Shown here: in pieces, positions 23,385-33,657 of the stretch
Layout: each line of letters opens with the position of its first letter
Numbering within the stretch: position 1 is the stretch's first letter
From: Gracilaria vermiculophylla
Lineage: Eukaryota; Rhodophyta; Florideophyceae; Gracilariales; Gracilariaceae
Assembly (NCBI GenBank): GCA_019155205.2
Contig: JAHNZQ020000016.1
Span: 229,909-293,908, forward strand
Reading direction: 5' to 3'
Length of the DNA: 64,000 nucleotides
The notes under the pieces: model-generated
What the model was told of the DNA's origin: nothing
The model's input: only the letters and a program-made list of their open reading frames with translations
Databases searched by the model: none
Made by a program: the position numbers and the translations under genes

Positions 23385-23702
23385 TGCTCGCCTGGGGTTG
23401 GACGGGGGCGCGTTCGGGCTTTGGATCCGGCGAGATGAAAGCAAAACGGCGGTGGTTGAATGAAGTTTGCGAAAGACTCGGGGAGTCAGCTCTTGGTAGG
23501 CGATCGCGTGAGTTCAATGCCCCCGGGAGACTGGAGGCATCGGAGCTCCGGCGGTCGACATATAAACTATGGCCTGCAACATACTGGCGCGCGGCGGAGA
23601 TTTAACTCCAACGGCCTCTCTCTCGTCAGGCTGTCCCCTGCAGCGCAGAGGCGCAGAATATATCTACACCGACAGTACCACACGTACAGTGACGGTACCA
23701 CA
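23385..23702 (-). repeat. 3' LTR of element 3
   Basis: 318 bp, on the minus strand TGTGGTACCGTC ... GGCGAGCA. It shares with 28567-28884 blocks such as TGGTTGAATGAAGTTT, CGAAAGACTCGG, CCCCCGGGAGAC, TTTAACTCCAACGGC and CGTACAGTGAC. About one base in five differs by eye. Confidence 0.88.
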
Positions 23703-23714
23703 CTCCCCGCTTTC
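23703..23714 (-). promoter_or_regulatory. Polypurine tract of element 3
   Basis: On the minus strand GAAAGCGGGGAG immediately precedes the TGTGG start of the 3' LTR. This fixes the element's orientation independently of its coding order. Confidence 0.7.
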
Positions 23715-23829
23715 AAAGACAAAGAGCGGCTCGAGCTCTCGCGACCAGGTGGGCCGGGCTGTTTTTTAGCTGTAGCAAGCGCTAGACCATAGAAGGGACG
23801 TCTTCAAAGAACTTGAGGAGAGACCCGAC

Positions 23830-24100
23830 GGTGCTCTCTGATTTGTCAGGGCCTTTTCATCGGACAATAATTTGGAGTCCGTCAGAGCCGTCTTGTAAAT
23901 CCATGAGCTGGGCAACTGGCATCCTCGGCTCGGACTGCAACACGTGATCCTTGATCACGGGTTCGTCTACCGCATTGTCGCAGAAAAACGTCAGACGTGT
24001 CGTGTGTATCTCGTCCAGATGGTCTGTGCGAAAGTCTTCGACTTGGTACAAGACGTCATTGAGCGCTTTGAGGACCCGACGGGGACTACGCCAGTGAAGC
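23830..24100 (-). pseudogene. C-terminal chromodomain of element 3
   Basis: On the minus strand the frame reads VLYQVEDFRTDHLDEIHTTR (the end of the integrase C-terminal domain, with the conserved bridge to the next module) and then MPVAQLMDLQDGSDGLQIIV, R, stop, KGPDKSESTV and FEDVP. The stop is TGA where chromodomains have the tryptophan of the W-K-G motif, consistent with TGG to TGA. Confidence 0.7.
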
Positions 24101-24285
24101 AGCAGCGTACCGCCAGCACCGTACTCGTTGTATGCAACGAGTTCAAAATATCTCTGCGTGAAGTTAGAGACCTTGCCACGTGAGGCAAAAGCTCGAGATT
24201 ACTCGCGAATTTTGACCAGACTGAACTGTAAGAGCGGGTGGAGCTCAACGGGGACCTTGATGAGGTTTTCAACATTTACCTTACG

Positions 24286-25240
24286 TTACACCTGCGCATC
24301 GATGAGAGTGACTGGCATGGCCGCGGAAGAGCGGAGGAAGGTCTTGATTGGTGGTTTTGCTTCGCGTCCTAGAAAGGCTGTGATGGGACAAACAATGCCG
24401 CGGGACGGAGATGGGGAATCGTTCAAGACTGAAGCCAAGATCGGGAGGAGGTCGGGCCATCCGTTAGTCCGCATTTTTAGTTCCGACAGGACTTCTCGAA
24501 CCACGCGGACTAATGCCTTTGCGAGCCACTCAACTGCTCCGTTGCTCCATGGGCAGTAGGGAAGTGTGAAATGGTGCGCCACCCTGAGGCCCTTGCAGAC
24601 CAGATGAACGACTTCATTCTTGAAATGTGTGGAACTTTCTGACAGCAGGCCATTAAGGGCACCAAAGGCGGCGCACGAGTCGAGGATCGCGGAAGCTGCG
24701 TTTTCGGCGTTGTTGTATTCGTAGGTGGAGAACCAATTGTAGTCCGAATGGTCGTCGCGGAGCATGAGGACATAATTCTCCTCAGTCTTCCCAAGTTCAA
24801 GTTCGATGTAGTCGAAGTGTAGGAGATCATCGGGCTTCGTTCCATGGCCGGCTGCACCGGCCGGACGTGGTATCTGCTGCCTTCCAACTATGGATAGACA
24901 GTGAATGCCAGAACAAACGAATCCGCGAAAGTCCGCGTGCTGGGTGGACTAGTGAAAGCACTGAGACAGTTACGCCGCGGTGGCGTCACGTCTACAATGA
25001 CCGAGAGGACCAGTGTGGGTGATGAAACATAAACGAAGCTGCAGATCGACAGCGTCGTCGGGATCCAAACAGCATCGGTAGCTTTGGGTATCTTTGTAAG
25101 TCCAGATATGGTCGGAGAGTTTAAGTCCTTCAGGACGGATGAGAACAAACGCCTGCTGGGTTTTGGCGATGACAGATCGGGACAGCCACTCAAAGTCTGC
25201 GACGGACAACGATGGAAGCTCGGGCATGTGCACAACTCGG
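24286..25240 (-). pseudogene. Integrase of element 3
   Basis: Reading leftward: DAVDLQLRLCFITHTGPLGH (zinc domain His pair, about 25000), then LHFDYIELE with the first catalytic Asp (about 24800), LRDDHSDYNW, and LSESSTHFKNEVVHLVCKGL, where the expected second Asp is Glu. The third, acidic position appears in CPWSNGAVEWLAKALVRVV, with AVE retained. The region ends VCPITAFLGREAKPP. A frame change separates the zinc domain from the core. Confidence 0.85.
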
Positions 25241-25269
25241 CGCACAGTGTTTGGCTCTATCTTCCAGTG

Positions 25270-25950
25270 GGTCAAGAGGTCGACCCAGTCGTTTGCGTCG
25301 CCTTTGCTGTAGAAAAATGTGTAGCGGTACATGCTGAAACGCACAGCCCATCGTCGGACTTTACGCGCGGAGGTGGCTGATAAATCAGACATGACGGACA
25401 GAAAATCGAAGAGAACGATAAGGTTGTTATGGTCCGTGTAAATGTCGAAACGGTCGGTAGAAAAATGATCCTATGCATACCGCCTGAAATGGTCATGACA
25501 GCGTAGCCTTGTTTCTGCAAGACTGACCAGCCACGTTGGGTCGCGTTGAAGGGACCAGAGAGGAACGCCAGCAGTGAGTGGTTCTGCTCGGCTTGAGCCT
25601 AGAGCGTATCGATGCGTAGAAATTGTGTAACCATCCCGGAAAAGGCCTTGTCAGAGGTATCGGCGTATACGCACAAATTTTGGTTGACATGGCGATGTGC
25701 AAGTTTGACTCGATGTGAAAGGGTGTGCTTACAGGCTTCGAAGGCATCCAGTCCGTTCTGACCCCAGCAGAGATGGAAGATACTGACTCGGCTGACTGTG
25801 CGCTTGGTGCGCTTGCCTACATGGTCGTAGACACGTCCCATGAACTCGTGAAGCGAATTCAAGACGTTGGTGAAATTTGGAATGTCCTGCTTGACCCGTT
25901 GCTTGGCAGAGACTAAGTGTTGAATTTGCGATCCGGAGCACGCCGGCATA
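25270..25950 (-). pseudogene. RNase H region of element 3
   Basis: FTNVLNSLHEFMGRVYDHVG and WGQNGLDAFEACKHTL form the tether after RT. VNQNLCVYADTSDKAFSGMV carries the first RNase H aspartate (YADTSDKAFSG). Further down are ARKVRRWAVRFSMYRYTFFY and KGDANDWVDLLTHW, the A-D-x-L-T-R-W-type ending that links RNase H to integrase. Stops and a frame change lie between these blocks. Confidence 0.8.
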
Positions 25951-25959
25951 ACCGTACGC

Positions 25960-26640
25960 AGGCCATTAAATCGTCGCGGGTCGTAGCAAGTGCCCTAAAA
26001 GGACACAAGGCGACCGCGCTAGCGGATTTCTGTGGCGAAGAGCGTGCACTTGCCGGGGTGCAGTTTGAGGTTGTCCTCTGCGCAGAAGGTGAGGAACGAC
26101 TCGATAGACTTGAGAAGTTTGTCTACTGTCGGCGAAGGCAGGGGTACATCATCGAACTAAAACAGTCTGAATGGCTTCAAAGTATCGGGGATGATGCCGG
26201 CGATTGATAATTGCAGGTGGGTGACGGCTTTTGTCGTTCCATATAGGACACGCGTCGGAGTGAAGATCCCATGCGGCGTTATGAACAATTGGCTCTCTTG
26301 AGACTATTCGTGGGTTTCGAGCCGTCCGTAGATGTCAGAGAAGTCTACCTTTGTTAAGTACGACGACCGGCTCACTTTGGTCAGCTTGTGTTCGAGGTTC
26401 GGCATCGGGTAGTAGTACTTGATGGTGTATGAATCCACGGGGTGAATATTGCAGGTGAACCTAGACTTTGCGCCCAGTTTCGGCACACGAAGAGGTGCGC
26501 AACCCCACTTGGCTGTCGGGTTTGGATAAGCAAGGCCATGACAGACGAGATCCTTGAAGAACATGGCTAGAGAGTCTCGTTACTCCTTAGGGTACTTCCG
26601 AAAACGGACCTTAACGGGCTTGGCGTCAGGGGAGAGCTCG
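25960..26640 (-). pseudogene. Reverse transcriptase of element 3
   Basis: On the minus strand: FFKDLVCHGLAYPNPTAKWG, LGAKSRFTCNIHPVDSYTIK, YYPMPNLEHKLTKV and SYLTKVDFSDIYGRLETHE (palm motif A, Asp in VDFS). Further left lies the catalytic box F-D-D-V followed by PLPSPTVDKLLKSIESFL and NLKLHPGKCTLFA at 26050-26160, preceded by an in-frame TAG. This is the standard fingers-palm order of Ty3/gypsy RT. Confidence 0.85.
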
Positions 26641-27239
26641 ATCTTGAGCGGCGGGAGGCGCGCGGGAGGTTACGAGAAGAATGAAATGCGGAAGATGTAC
26701 ACATGGCCTGCCAACAGGCTGGGGAGGCGCGGACGCTTCGTCTCCGCAAGGAACGTTTCGAAGATGGCTCTGAGTAAGTCGACAACGGCGTCTTTGATGT
26801 CCTCATGCTACTCCGAGTCGATTGATTTCAGAAGACATGGTTCTGGTAACGGATCTTTTCCCGCGGGTGCGCGAAAGAAAATGACCTTCAGGTGGGGGGT
26901 CTCAGCGCGGGCTGGCTGTCTTCTTGGTGGTTGGTGACTCCGTTGAGATGTGCGACCACAATGCGGCTGACGCGTTACCCCTTGACCGCTGGGAATGATT
27001 CGGGGCTACAGTTAGTCTCGTCGAGTGTCGCCACGTGGTTCTAGAGCAGTATGCGTGCGTCCATACAGAGATGGATCAACACCGAACGGCCGGTCAGCAA
27101 ATCCTCAAAGGCCACTCCGTCGTCCGCCACAAGAAAGCGTATATTCTTGAGCGCGAGTCGATCAGCGTTGAGGTGCAAGACAATTGCGTGCACGCACGAC
27201 AATCTGGAGAACGAGTACCGTCTTGGCCTTCAGTTTTTC

Positions 27240-28492
27240 TCTGTCAGGGCGGCTTCCAGGCTAATGGTCTTGGTGACCAAGATCTTCCCGATGCCTTTGA
27301 GGATTGCTCATTCGGCAAAGGTCGTCGACGCAATGTTTTTGTCACTGCCATTTTCGCAACGGCCGGTTACGTCGAGGCTGAACTTGTTGTCCGATACGTA
27401 TAAGATGCACGACGGTGATTCGTCGCCCATGTTGGTCATTGTTTTGTCTCGTCGAAGGAAATCGAGGTTCTTTGATACCGATTAGGTTGCGTCACCTCCG
27501 GAGGAGACTTGACTTTTTGTCGACCCTTCCGGATCATTACGTGCCGTGACTGTGGCTAGCTTGTCTTTGAACTCTTTCTTCCTTTTTGCAGATGCATGCT
27601 TGCAATCATCGACCCAATGCATTCAGTTCTTGCCCTTACAGGCCTTCACGGGACATGTCGATGGCAGGGGGGTCTCATTTCCACGGTTCTTTGAGGTATT
27701 TGATGCGGGCTTATTTTCTGGCTTTGTCTTTGAGCCGGTGGTTGTGCTGCTGCATCCCGCTTTGCACTGCCGGACACGGAGATTATCATTGTTGGGTTCC
27801 TTGAAAGCCTGTGAAACGTCCAGGGCATGATTTAGAAAAGCCCTTCAGTCCTCCTTTAGATACCACTTTGAGAATGAGATGTATTGATCAAGTCTGGTCT
27901 TGAGTTGGGCCGGTTTGACAACCGACAGGATATGACGCATGGCTGTCTTTTGGATGGTTTCGGCAACCCATGCCCTTCTGTGTTGACGCAGTAGTAATTT
28001 GTAGTCGATGAAGAGCAACTACATCCGACCGGTAGCGGACTTGACACTCAAGTCCATGTACACGTGTTTGAGAACCCTGCCGCTTAGGTCCGACTCGGTC
28101 ACGACCGTTGCCCAGTCAATTGCTTCCTCCTCGGAGAAGGTGCGTAGCTTGTTGTTTGAAAGATCTGCAACGTCCGCGCAGTCGTCGATCATCCAGAGGT
28201 CCACGGCGGGCTCAAGTTGCTCGGCGTGCACACAGTAGACGAGACCCGCGGGGCGGATATGCTCCAGACTCATGGACGCTTCTTGAACCAGCTGTACTGC
28301 ACGCGACATGAGCTCGCGGCAGTAAGCATCATATACGTGCAAGAATATGCGGATAGACTCAGCTTCGAGATGGGCCAGAAAGGGCTGCGGTGTAGCCATA
28401 CCGACTTCGTCAACTTTTGCCGTTCCAGTGATGCCTCGGCTTGTACGCATAGACGTGCAGGGTGAAGATGTGTCTTCTATTCTGAACTTCAA
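27240..28492 (-). pseudogene. gag and retropepsin-like region of element 3
   Basis: From 28492 leftward: MATPQPFLAHLEAESIRIFL, AYCRELMSRAVQLVQEA and VDLWMIDDCADVADLSNNKL form a gag-like capsid region. Further on come LKTRLDQYISFSKWYLKED, stop, RAFLNHALDVSQAFKEPNND, then a cysteine-histidine cluster CPVKACKGKN, stop, MHWVDDC that looks like a zinc knuckle. Both stops are TGA at positions that read well as tryptophan. Near 27300-27400 RCENGSDKNIASTTFAECAI resembles a retropepsin start with its catalytic Asp replaced by Glu. Confidence 0.65.
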
Positions 28493-28566
28493 AACATTTG
28501 ACGGTTTCGGAATACCCTTCAGATCTTGCTTGTTTCAACCGCTCGGGTGCGGAGAAGTGATCTTTA

Positions 28567-28884
28567 TGGTCGCCCGTGGAGAAACGGGTGCGCGTTCAGA
28601 CTTTGGACTCGGGGAGGCGAAAGCGAAATGGTGGTGGTTGAATGAAGTTTACGAAAGACTCGGTGAGTCAGATTGTCGTGGGCGATCGGGTGAGTTCGAT
28701 TCCCCCGGGAGACGGGAGGCATCGGGGCGCCGGCGGTCGAAATATAGACTAAAGCCTGCAACACTTTGGCCCGTTGCGGATATTTAACTCCAACGGCTTC
28801 TCTCTCGACATTCTGTTTCCTGTTGTGCGGATGCGTAGAAAATATCAACGCCGACGGTATAGCCCGTACAGTGACCGTACAACA
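28567..28884 (-). repeat. 5' LTR of element 3
   Basis: 318 bp, the same length as its partner at 23385-23702; minus strand TGTTGTACGGTC ... GGGCGACCA. It contains a tRNA B-box-like GTTCGATTC at 28694-28702. Confidence 0.88.
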
Positions 28885-29443
28885 GTTAATGGTGTTTTAA
28901 GAGCTCGAAAAATTTGGAAATTATGCAGATATTGTATTCACATCGGTAGAATGCAGAACTGCTTATTTCGAGAACCATGTTGTTAAAGGTGACGCAGCGA
29001 TTACGTGAAGCAGAACAAAATGGTTGCTATTTGTGTTCAAAAAGGATGCAAGGCACTTACATGTTGTTTTTATCGGGCGGCACGGTTTGAAGTTTTGGCG
29101 CAAATATTTGACCTGTCATCTGGCGCTCGTACAGTCCGCAAAATCAGAATAAAACCATCCCTTACTTCTATAGTTGTTGCTGAACAACGTTACTTTCCCC
29201 GAAGCACATTCTTTCATACGCATAAGACTAAAATTCATAACCTATTTATCAACTTAAAGTGCCTTATGGAAATATCTGTGGTTTCCAGTAACCTAATCAC
29301 GATACAGACCTGCAAAATACATTGAAAATCCAATTTTGTTTTTTCTATCTCTTTCAAAAAAGCGCATACTATAAAGTAGTTTAAGTACTACAATCGTTCC
29401 ATCTCATTCTTGCTCACGTCTCCAAAAAACAAATTGAGAACCA
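28885..29443. other. No recognisable gene
   Basis: A 106-codon frame (29005-29325, plus) shows no domain. Probably flanking or decayed repeat DNA before Tc1 copy D. Confidence 0.4.
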
Positions 29444-30070
29444 ATGGCACGTTGTAAGACATTTTCCAATAAAGAAAAAGGAATGCTTTTGGGTTCAAAA
29501 GCTCACTATTACTCGCCGAGAGAAATTGCTGACAATCTAAACCGCTCTCAAACAGTGATACAGAACTTTTTCAAGAATCTGGAGAAGTACAGCATGCGTT
29601 TCAAGGAATCTAACAACAAAAGTTTGTCACCGACAGCCAAAAGAGCTCTACTTCGTGCTGCATCAAATTCAAATCAGTCAGCTAAAGAGCTTCGAAACTC
29701 ACTTTCATTACCAGTTTCTGTCCGAAGTCTGCAACAGATCCTGAAAGAAGAACCGAATTTGGCATATGAAAAATGAGATCCGTACCAATGATGACGCAAC
29801 GCCTCAAAAAAAAGGAAATTTTGGGCTCGTGATATAATGACGTATTTATTAGAGGAGTGGAAAAAAATCTCTGATTAGAAGAAGTGTCACCTTGATGGTT
29901 CAGATGGTTTTGCTTACTATCGGTGTTATATACGGAAGAAGGGAGTTGTTTTTTCAAAAAGGCAAAATGGAGGGGATTCCATCATGTTATGGGGAGCGTA
30001 TTCGTTCTCTGGTCTAGAAATGCTTTATAAGTCTCTACAAGAGCGTTGTGTTAAAGTGGTGGAAAGAAGG
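29444..30070 (+). mobile_element. Tc1/mariner copy D, truncated
   Basis: The transposase starts at 29444 (MARCKTFSNKEKGMLLGSKA) with a paired-like helix-turn-helix (YYSPREIADNLNRSQTVIQN, then ELRNSLSLPVSVRSLQQIL). It is stopped at 29774. The catalytic domain resumes in other frames with KKCHLDGSDGFAYYRCYIRK and NGGDSIMLWGAYSFSG near 29880-30010. The C-terminal DxxH and final acidic motif are absent. Its sequence differs clearly from copies A-C, so it is a separate subfamily. I could not identify terminal repeats. Confidence 0.75.
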
Positions 30071-30503
30071 GAGAAATGACAAAGTATTGATTTAAGTGAA
30101 TGTTTTTTTATTTTGGATTTTGTTTAGATTTTGTCTTCTTTTCCATGTTATCTATCGCTATACACAAAAGGGAAAAAGTTAGCTTTTGACAAAGCTGCAA
30201 AACCTCAACTGTTGTTTAGTTGAAGATAAAGACTGTGGTACAAACCCTCTTTCTTTACCACAGATTGTGAGAATAAAAAGATGCTGGTGGCCTTATTCAG
30301 GTTTCTCGCACTGTATTGTTGAATCGCAGATATGCCGCGCCAAATATTTGGGCGGTCGGCTACAGTGCGTTTCAAAAGTACAGGTCACTGCAAAAACGCG
30401 CCAAAATATAGACTCTTGCCTACTAAAGCGACCCCCCCCTTCTTTAATACCATCAAAAACGCGTTTCAAAAGTATAGGAAATTCCGTAGTATCCCGCAGC
30501 TAC

Positions 30504-31059
30504 TATGGTGCTGTCAGTTCTCCATTCGAGGTAGTAGAGCACAACGTCCGTTAGGAGTTTTGGTTGACTTTACAGAAGGGTGCTCCTAAAGGTGGTCTCC
30601 GGTATCCGATGTCGCAAGCCGGGGGAATTCTTAAAGGGGATCCGAAAACACCAAGCGGAGGGGTAGGTTCACTGGGCGGACAACGCAACTACAGGCGCTG
30701 CTATGATGCGACCTGGGGATCGGCGGCTTAGAAACCTGAGGATTGATCGGCGAGAGTCTCCAACCGGAAAAGTAGATGAAGACTCAAGGGTGATTGGTTT
30801 TACTTCCCGCAGAGGTGGAAATCGACCAGTAGATGAAGTATCAAGCTGGGAACCGGCCTCGGCAGGTCTCATTACTGTAGTAAATACCCGCACAAAATAA
30901 CTAAAATAAATATAAATTCTACAGTCCCTTATGTATACTGTAGCGCATATGGGCAGAAATATGCACCATGTGGCTCAGTTAATAAAATACGAGACCTCCT
31001 TAGGAATACCACGCCAAAAAGCCACACCACCATTTCGCCTTAGGTGCCACTGTACTACA
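30504..31059 (-). mobile_element. Solo LTR, copy 3 of the 555-bp family, with GCTAC duplication
   Basis: 556 bp in inverted orientation (plus strand TATGGTGCTGTCAG to CCACTGTACTACA), flanked by perfect 5-bp repeats GCTAC at 30499-30503 and 31060-31064. It lies between the left end and the transposase of Tc1 copy B. Confidence 0.88.
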
Positions 31060-31846
31060 GCTACGAATAAATGAAGTCCTCTTTCGCTTGCAGAACAACA
31101 CCAAATCCTTTAATATATAAAAAAAACGATATAACTTGTTCAAGAATGCTAAAAAAATTGGCCGATCGCGTCACGTTATAGCATTTTTTCTATGAAATAC
31201 ATCAAAATATGGATTTAAACGATCCTATGGACGCTCAAAACTTCTGAAACCAGCTGATGAGAGGCGTATCAAGCGCAAAATATCTCTAGGAAGTGCTTCA
31301 CGCACGACAACTGCAAAACAATGGCCTACAAAAGTCCCGAAAACAACGGTTTGGCGAGCAATCAAGCAAAAACGTTAATCTCAATAAGTGAAAATGAAGA
31401 AATAATTCGTTTTGCGAGACTACCACAAAGCAAGTCACGTTGCATGGTATGCTCAGATGGCTTGCTTGAAAGTTGAATGGAAAGGTGTTATATTCTCAAA
31501 TGAGAAGAATTTTAACGTACACGGATCAGATTGCTTAAAATATGATTGGCATGATCGGAGAAAGGAAAAGAAATCGTTTACATCCAGGCATTCAGGTGGA
31601 GCTTTTCTTATGGTGTGGGCTGAAATCTTTGTAGAGCAACGCCCGGTATCGGGGAACTTCGTGGCTTTGGTTCATAACCCCATTGGGGACTGGTACAGTA
31701 TTTTATGATAGTAATGGCGGATGGTACACGTGGACCACATAAAGATTGCTAGAGGTGTGCCACGAATTGTGGAGATTTTACATATCTTTAGAACCCAATT
31801 TTGGGATGCATGACACTGTGAACTGCACAGTGTGGCAGTACTGAGC

Positions 31847-31868
31847 GCGCCGGCCCCGCGGCCGGCGC
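31847..31868. repeat. GC-rich hairpin inside the hAT-like insert
   Basis: Perfect 9-bp arms GCGCCGGCC and GGCCGGCGC around CCGC. It could form a stable stem-loop. Confidence 0.85.
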
Positions 31869-32112
31869 ACACAGTAAAGTCCCCCACCAAGGGTCTTGGT
31901 CCTAAGCTTCTACGCCTTCGGACGCTCTCTACTCCTCATCGGAGGGATTGCCCGTTGCACACGGTAGCTTAGCCGCCTTGCGTGTTATGGAACCCAACTT
32001 TTGTAGTGTTTCTATCGGTTTCGCGTTCGTCCTCGTACGAGGTACAGTTCACCGGATCTCCGGATAGCTCTACGCCCCTTTCCTTTTCCTCTTTCGCCCC
32101 GTGGCACAGCCA

Positions 32113-32167
32113 CGCTCGCGCGACCCGCTACCACAGCAGCCTGCTGTGGTAGCGGGTCGCGCGAGCG
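32113..32167. repeat. 27-bp perfect inverted repeat with 1-nt spacer
   Basis: Arms 32113-32139 and 32141-32167 are exact reverse complements, separated by a single C at 32140. The arm begins CGCTCGCGCGACCCG and ends CACAGCAG. It lies inside the hAT-like insert, about 380 bp left of the assembly gap. Confidence 0.95.
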
Positions 32168-32170
32168 TTT

Positions 32171-32703
32171 GTGGTGGGAGAGAAAGAGGTGGTACCGAGA
32201 TGCCCGGTGGAGATTGCTTCGGAGATGAGATCGTACACGCCGTCGACGGAGGGAGGAAGTGATGAGTTGCTGAAGTATGTGGTGGAGACGGAGATATCGG
32301 GGGAAAGGTGGGAGTCGATTCGGAGTGCGGGGAGGAAGGATGCGTGTGTGGAGGGGGTCAGTGACGACAGGTGTTTGAGGCAGCGAATGAAGCAGACACT
32401 GAGTGCCGTCGTTGGGGTTCGAAAGCGGGCGGCCCGAGACAAGATGTTTTCGATCCTGGGCTATGACCTGATTGCGAGGAGGTCTAAGCCCAAGGAAGGG
32501 ACGGAGCTCGAAGTGGAATTGAAGAAACAGTTGAAAGAAGCACGAGAGANNNNNNNNNNNNNNNNNNNNNNNNNNNNNNNNNNNNNNNNNNNNNNNNNNN
32601 NNNNNNNNNNNNNNNNNNNNNNNNNNNNNNNNNNNNNNNNNNNNNNNNNTGAAGTTGAATCCTACTTATCTTTTCAGCCAGACAACGATTATTGCAGTTA
32701 AGT
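32171..32703 (+). CDS. Hypothetical open frame in the hAT-like insert, interrupted by a gap
   Basis: A frame open from just after the palindrome (a TAG at 32150 lies upstream; the first codon taken is GTG, so the true start is unknown). Segments include GGSDELLKYVVETEISGERW, DDRCLRQRMKQTLSAVVGV and LEVELKKQLKEARE before it enters the 100-N gap. After the gap VESYLSFQPDNDYCS leads to a TAA. The charged helical end suggests a coiled coil. I recognise no family. It may be a captured host fragment or part of the transposon's own gene. Confidence 0.25.
32550..32649. other. Assembly gap (100 N)
   Basis: Exactly 100 N, a placeholder for unknown length, inside the hAT-like insert. Confidence 0.99.
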
Positions 32704-33657
32704 GCTAGTTTTTCTTTCAGACAAAACTAACTATTTCGAATGCATGAAGTTATTTTAGAAAATTTGCACATCCAAAACTGAATAATTTCACCGGTTTTTT
32801 CGTCGTTTCTGTACATTCTTTTTTGACCGGTAAACTAGCAGTCCCATAACACAGACGAGGCCCGCGCTCCCCGTTAGCTGGGCCCGTACCTCGCTAGAGG
32901 ATTGCACCCGGGTCACCGCTTCTCCACTTGACGCCCTCTGCGCTAGTTGCGAAGGTGAGGCCCCGGTTTACGCCCGGCTAGTTGTGTCTCACTGGAGGGT
33001 GCTCTGTTCACTGCGCCGCCTCATAGAGAGGGAGGTTCCAAACGCCTTCGTGGTCTTTTCCTCTTTGGGGCATTGCACTACAATCTTTGAGAAAAGTACA
33101 ACTGATATGGCTTCTATTGAAGGTAAAATAAATTCTGAAGATTTTGAAAATGTTTTATTCACCTGTTCGTTACCATTTGGATATTGCTTTCATGAAAGCA
33201 ATTTTATTTTTCAGTAAGATAACGCTGCGGTACATACTTCTTCCTTCCTGAAAGATTGGTCTTCTGAGCGTGGCGTGAATGTCATGCCGTCGCCAGCGCG
33301 ATTGCCAGATTTGAACTCTATTGAAAATGTCTGGGGTTTACTGGCTAGGATAGTTTATGGCCATAGCAGGCAGTTTAATACAGTTTTTGATTTAAAAACT
33401 TGTATTAAAAATTTGTTGGAAAGCTATCAACAATTCAAGTATGGATTCTTACTTAGATTCAATGCCGATGCGTTGCATTCGTGTAATAAAGCAAAAAGGG
33501 GGAAAAATCAATTATTAAACAAGAAACAATGACCGATTGAAGTAAAGTGTGCTATCATTTTGAATCGATTTTTGACTTGAACATTTTTTAAGAACTTGTT
33601 TGCATAGTCCTACAGTATAAAATTGATGATTTGCATCAAAATGCCAGATGTCCTATA

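Larger units (their letters stand above)
23385..28884 (-). mobile_element. Minus-strand Ty3/gypsy chromovirus-like element (element 3)
   Basis: Two 318-bp LTRs (23385-23702 and 28567-28884) enclose, reading leftward, gag with a zinc-knuckle-like motif, a retropepsin-like region, RT, RNase H, integrase and a chromodomain. A polypurine tract (minus strand GAAAGCGGGGAG) abuts the 3' LTR at 23703. Frames are interrupted by stops; at least three replace tryptophan codons (TGG to TGA). I see no target duplication at the ends (left flank TGCTG, right flank GTTAA), consistent with age or rearrangement. Confidence 0.88.
31632..33080. mobile_element. hAT-like DNA transposon insertion, internally gapped
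   Basis: It begins TAGAGCAACGCCC and ends, on the reverse strand, TAGTGCAATGCCC (11 of 13 bases match), giving terminal inverted repeats of the YARNG type typical of hAT elements. The 8-bp sequence AATCTTTG lies on both sides (31624-31631 and 33082-33089), with one extra C at 33081. Removing the insert and one repeat rejoins the Tc1 transposase in frame (VWAEIF to EKSTTD). The visible 1.45 kb includes a 100-N gap, so the true size is unknown. No hAT transposase domain is visible. Confidence 0.65.

Noticed and set aside
28694..28702. B-box-like GTTCGATTC suggesting a tRNA gene or SINE
   Set aside because: Lies inside an LTR, has no matching A box or cloverleaf around it, and is altered in the partner LTR.
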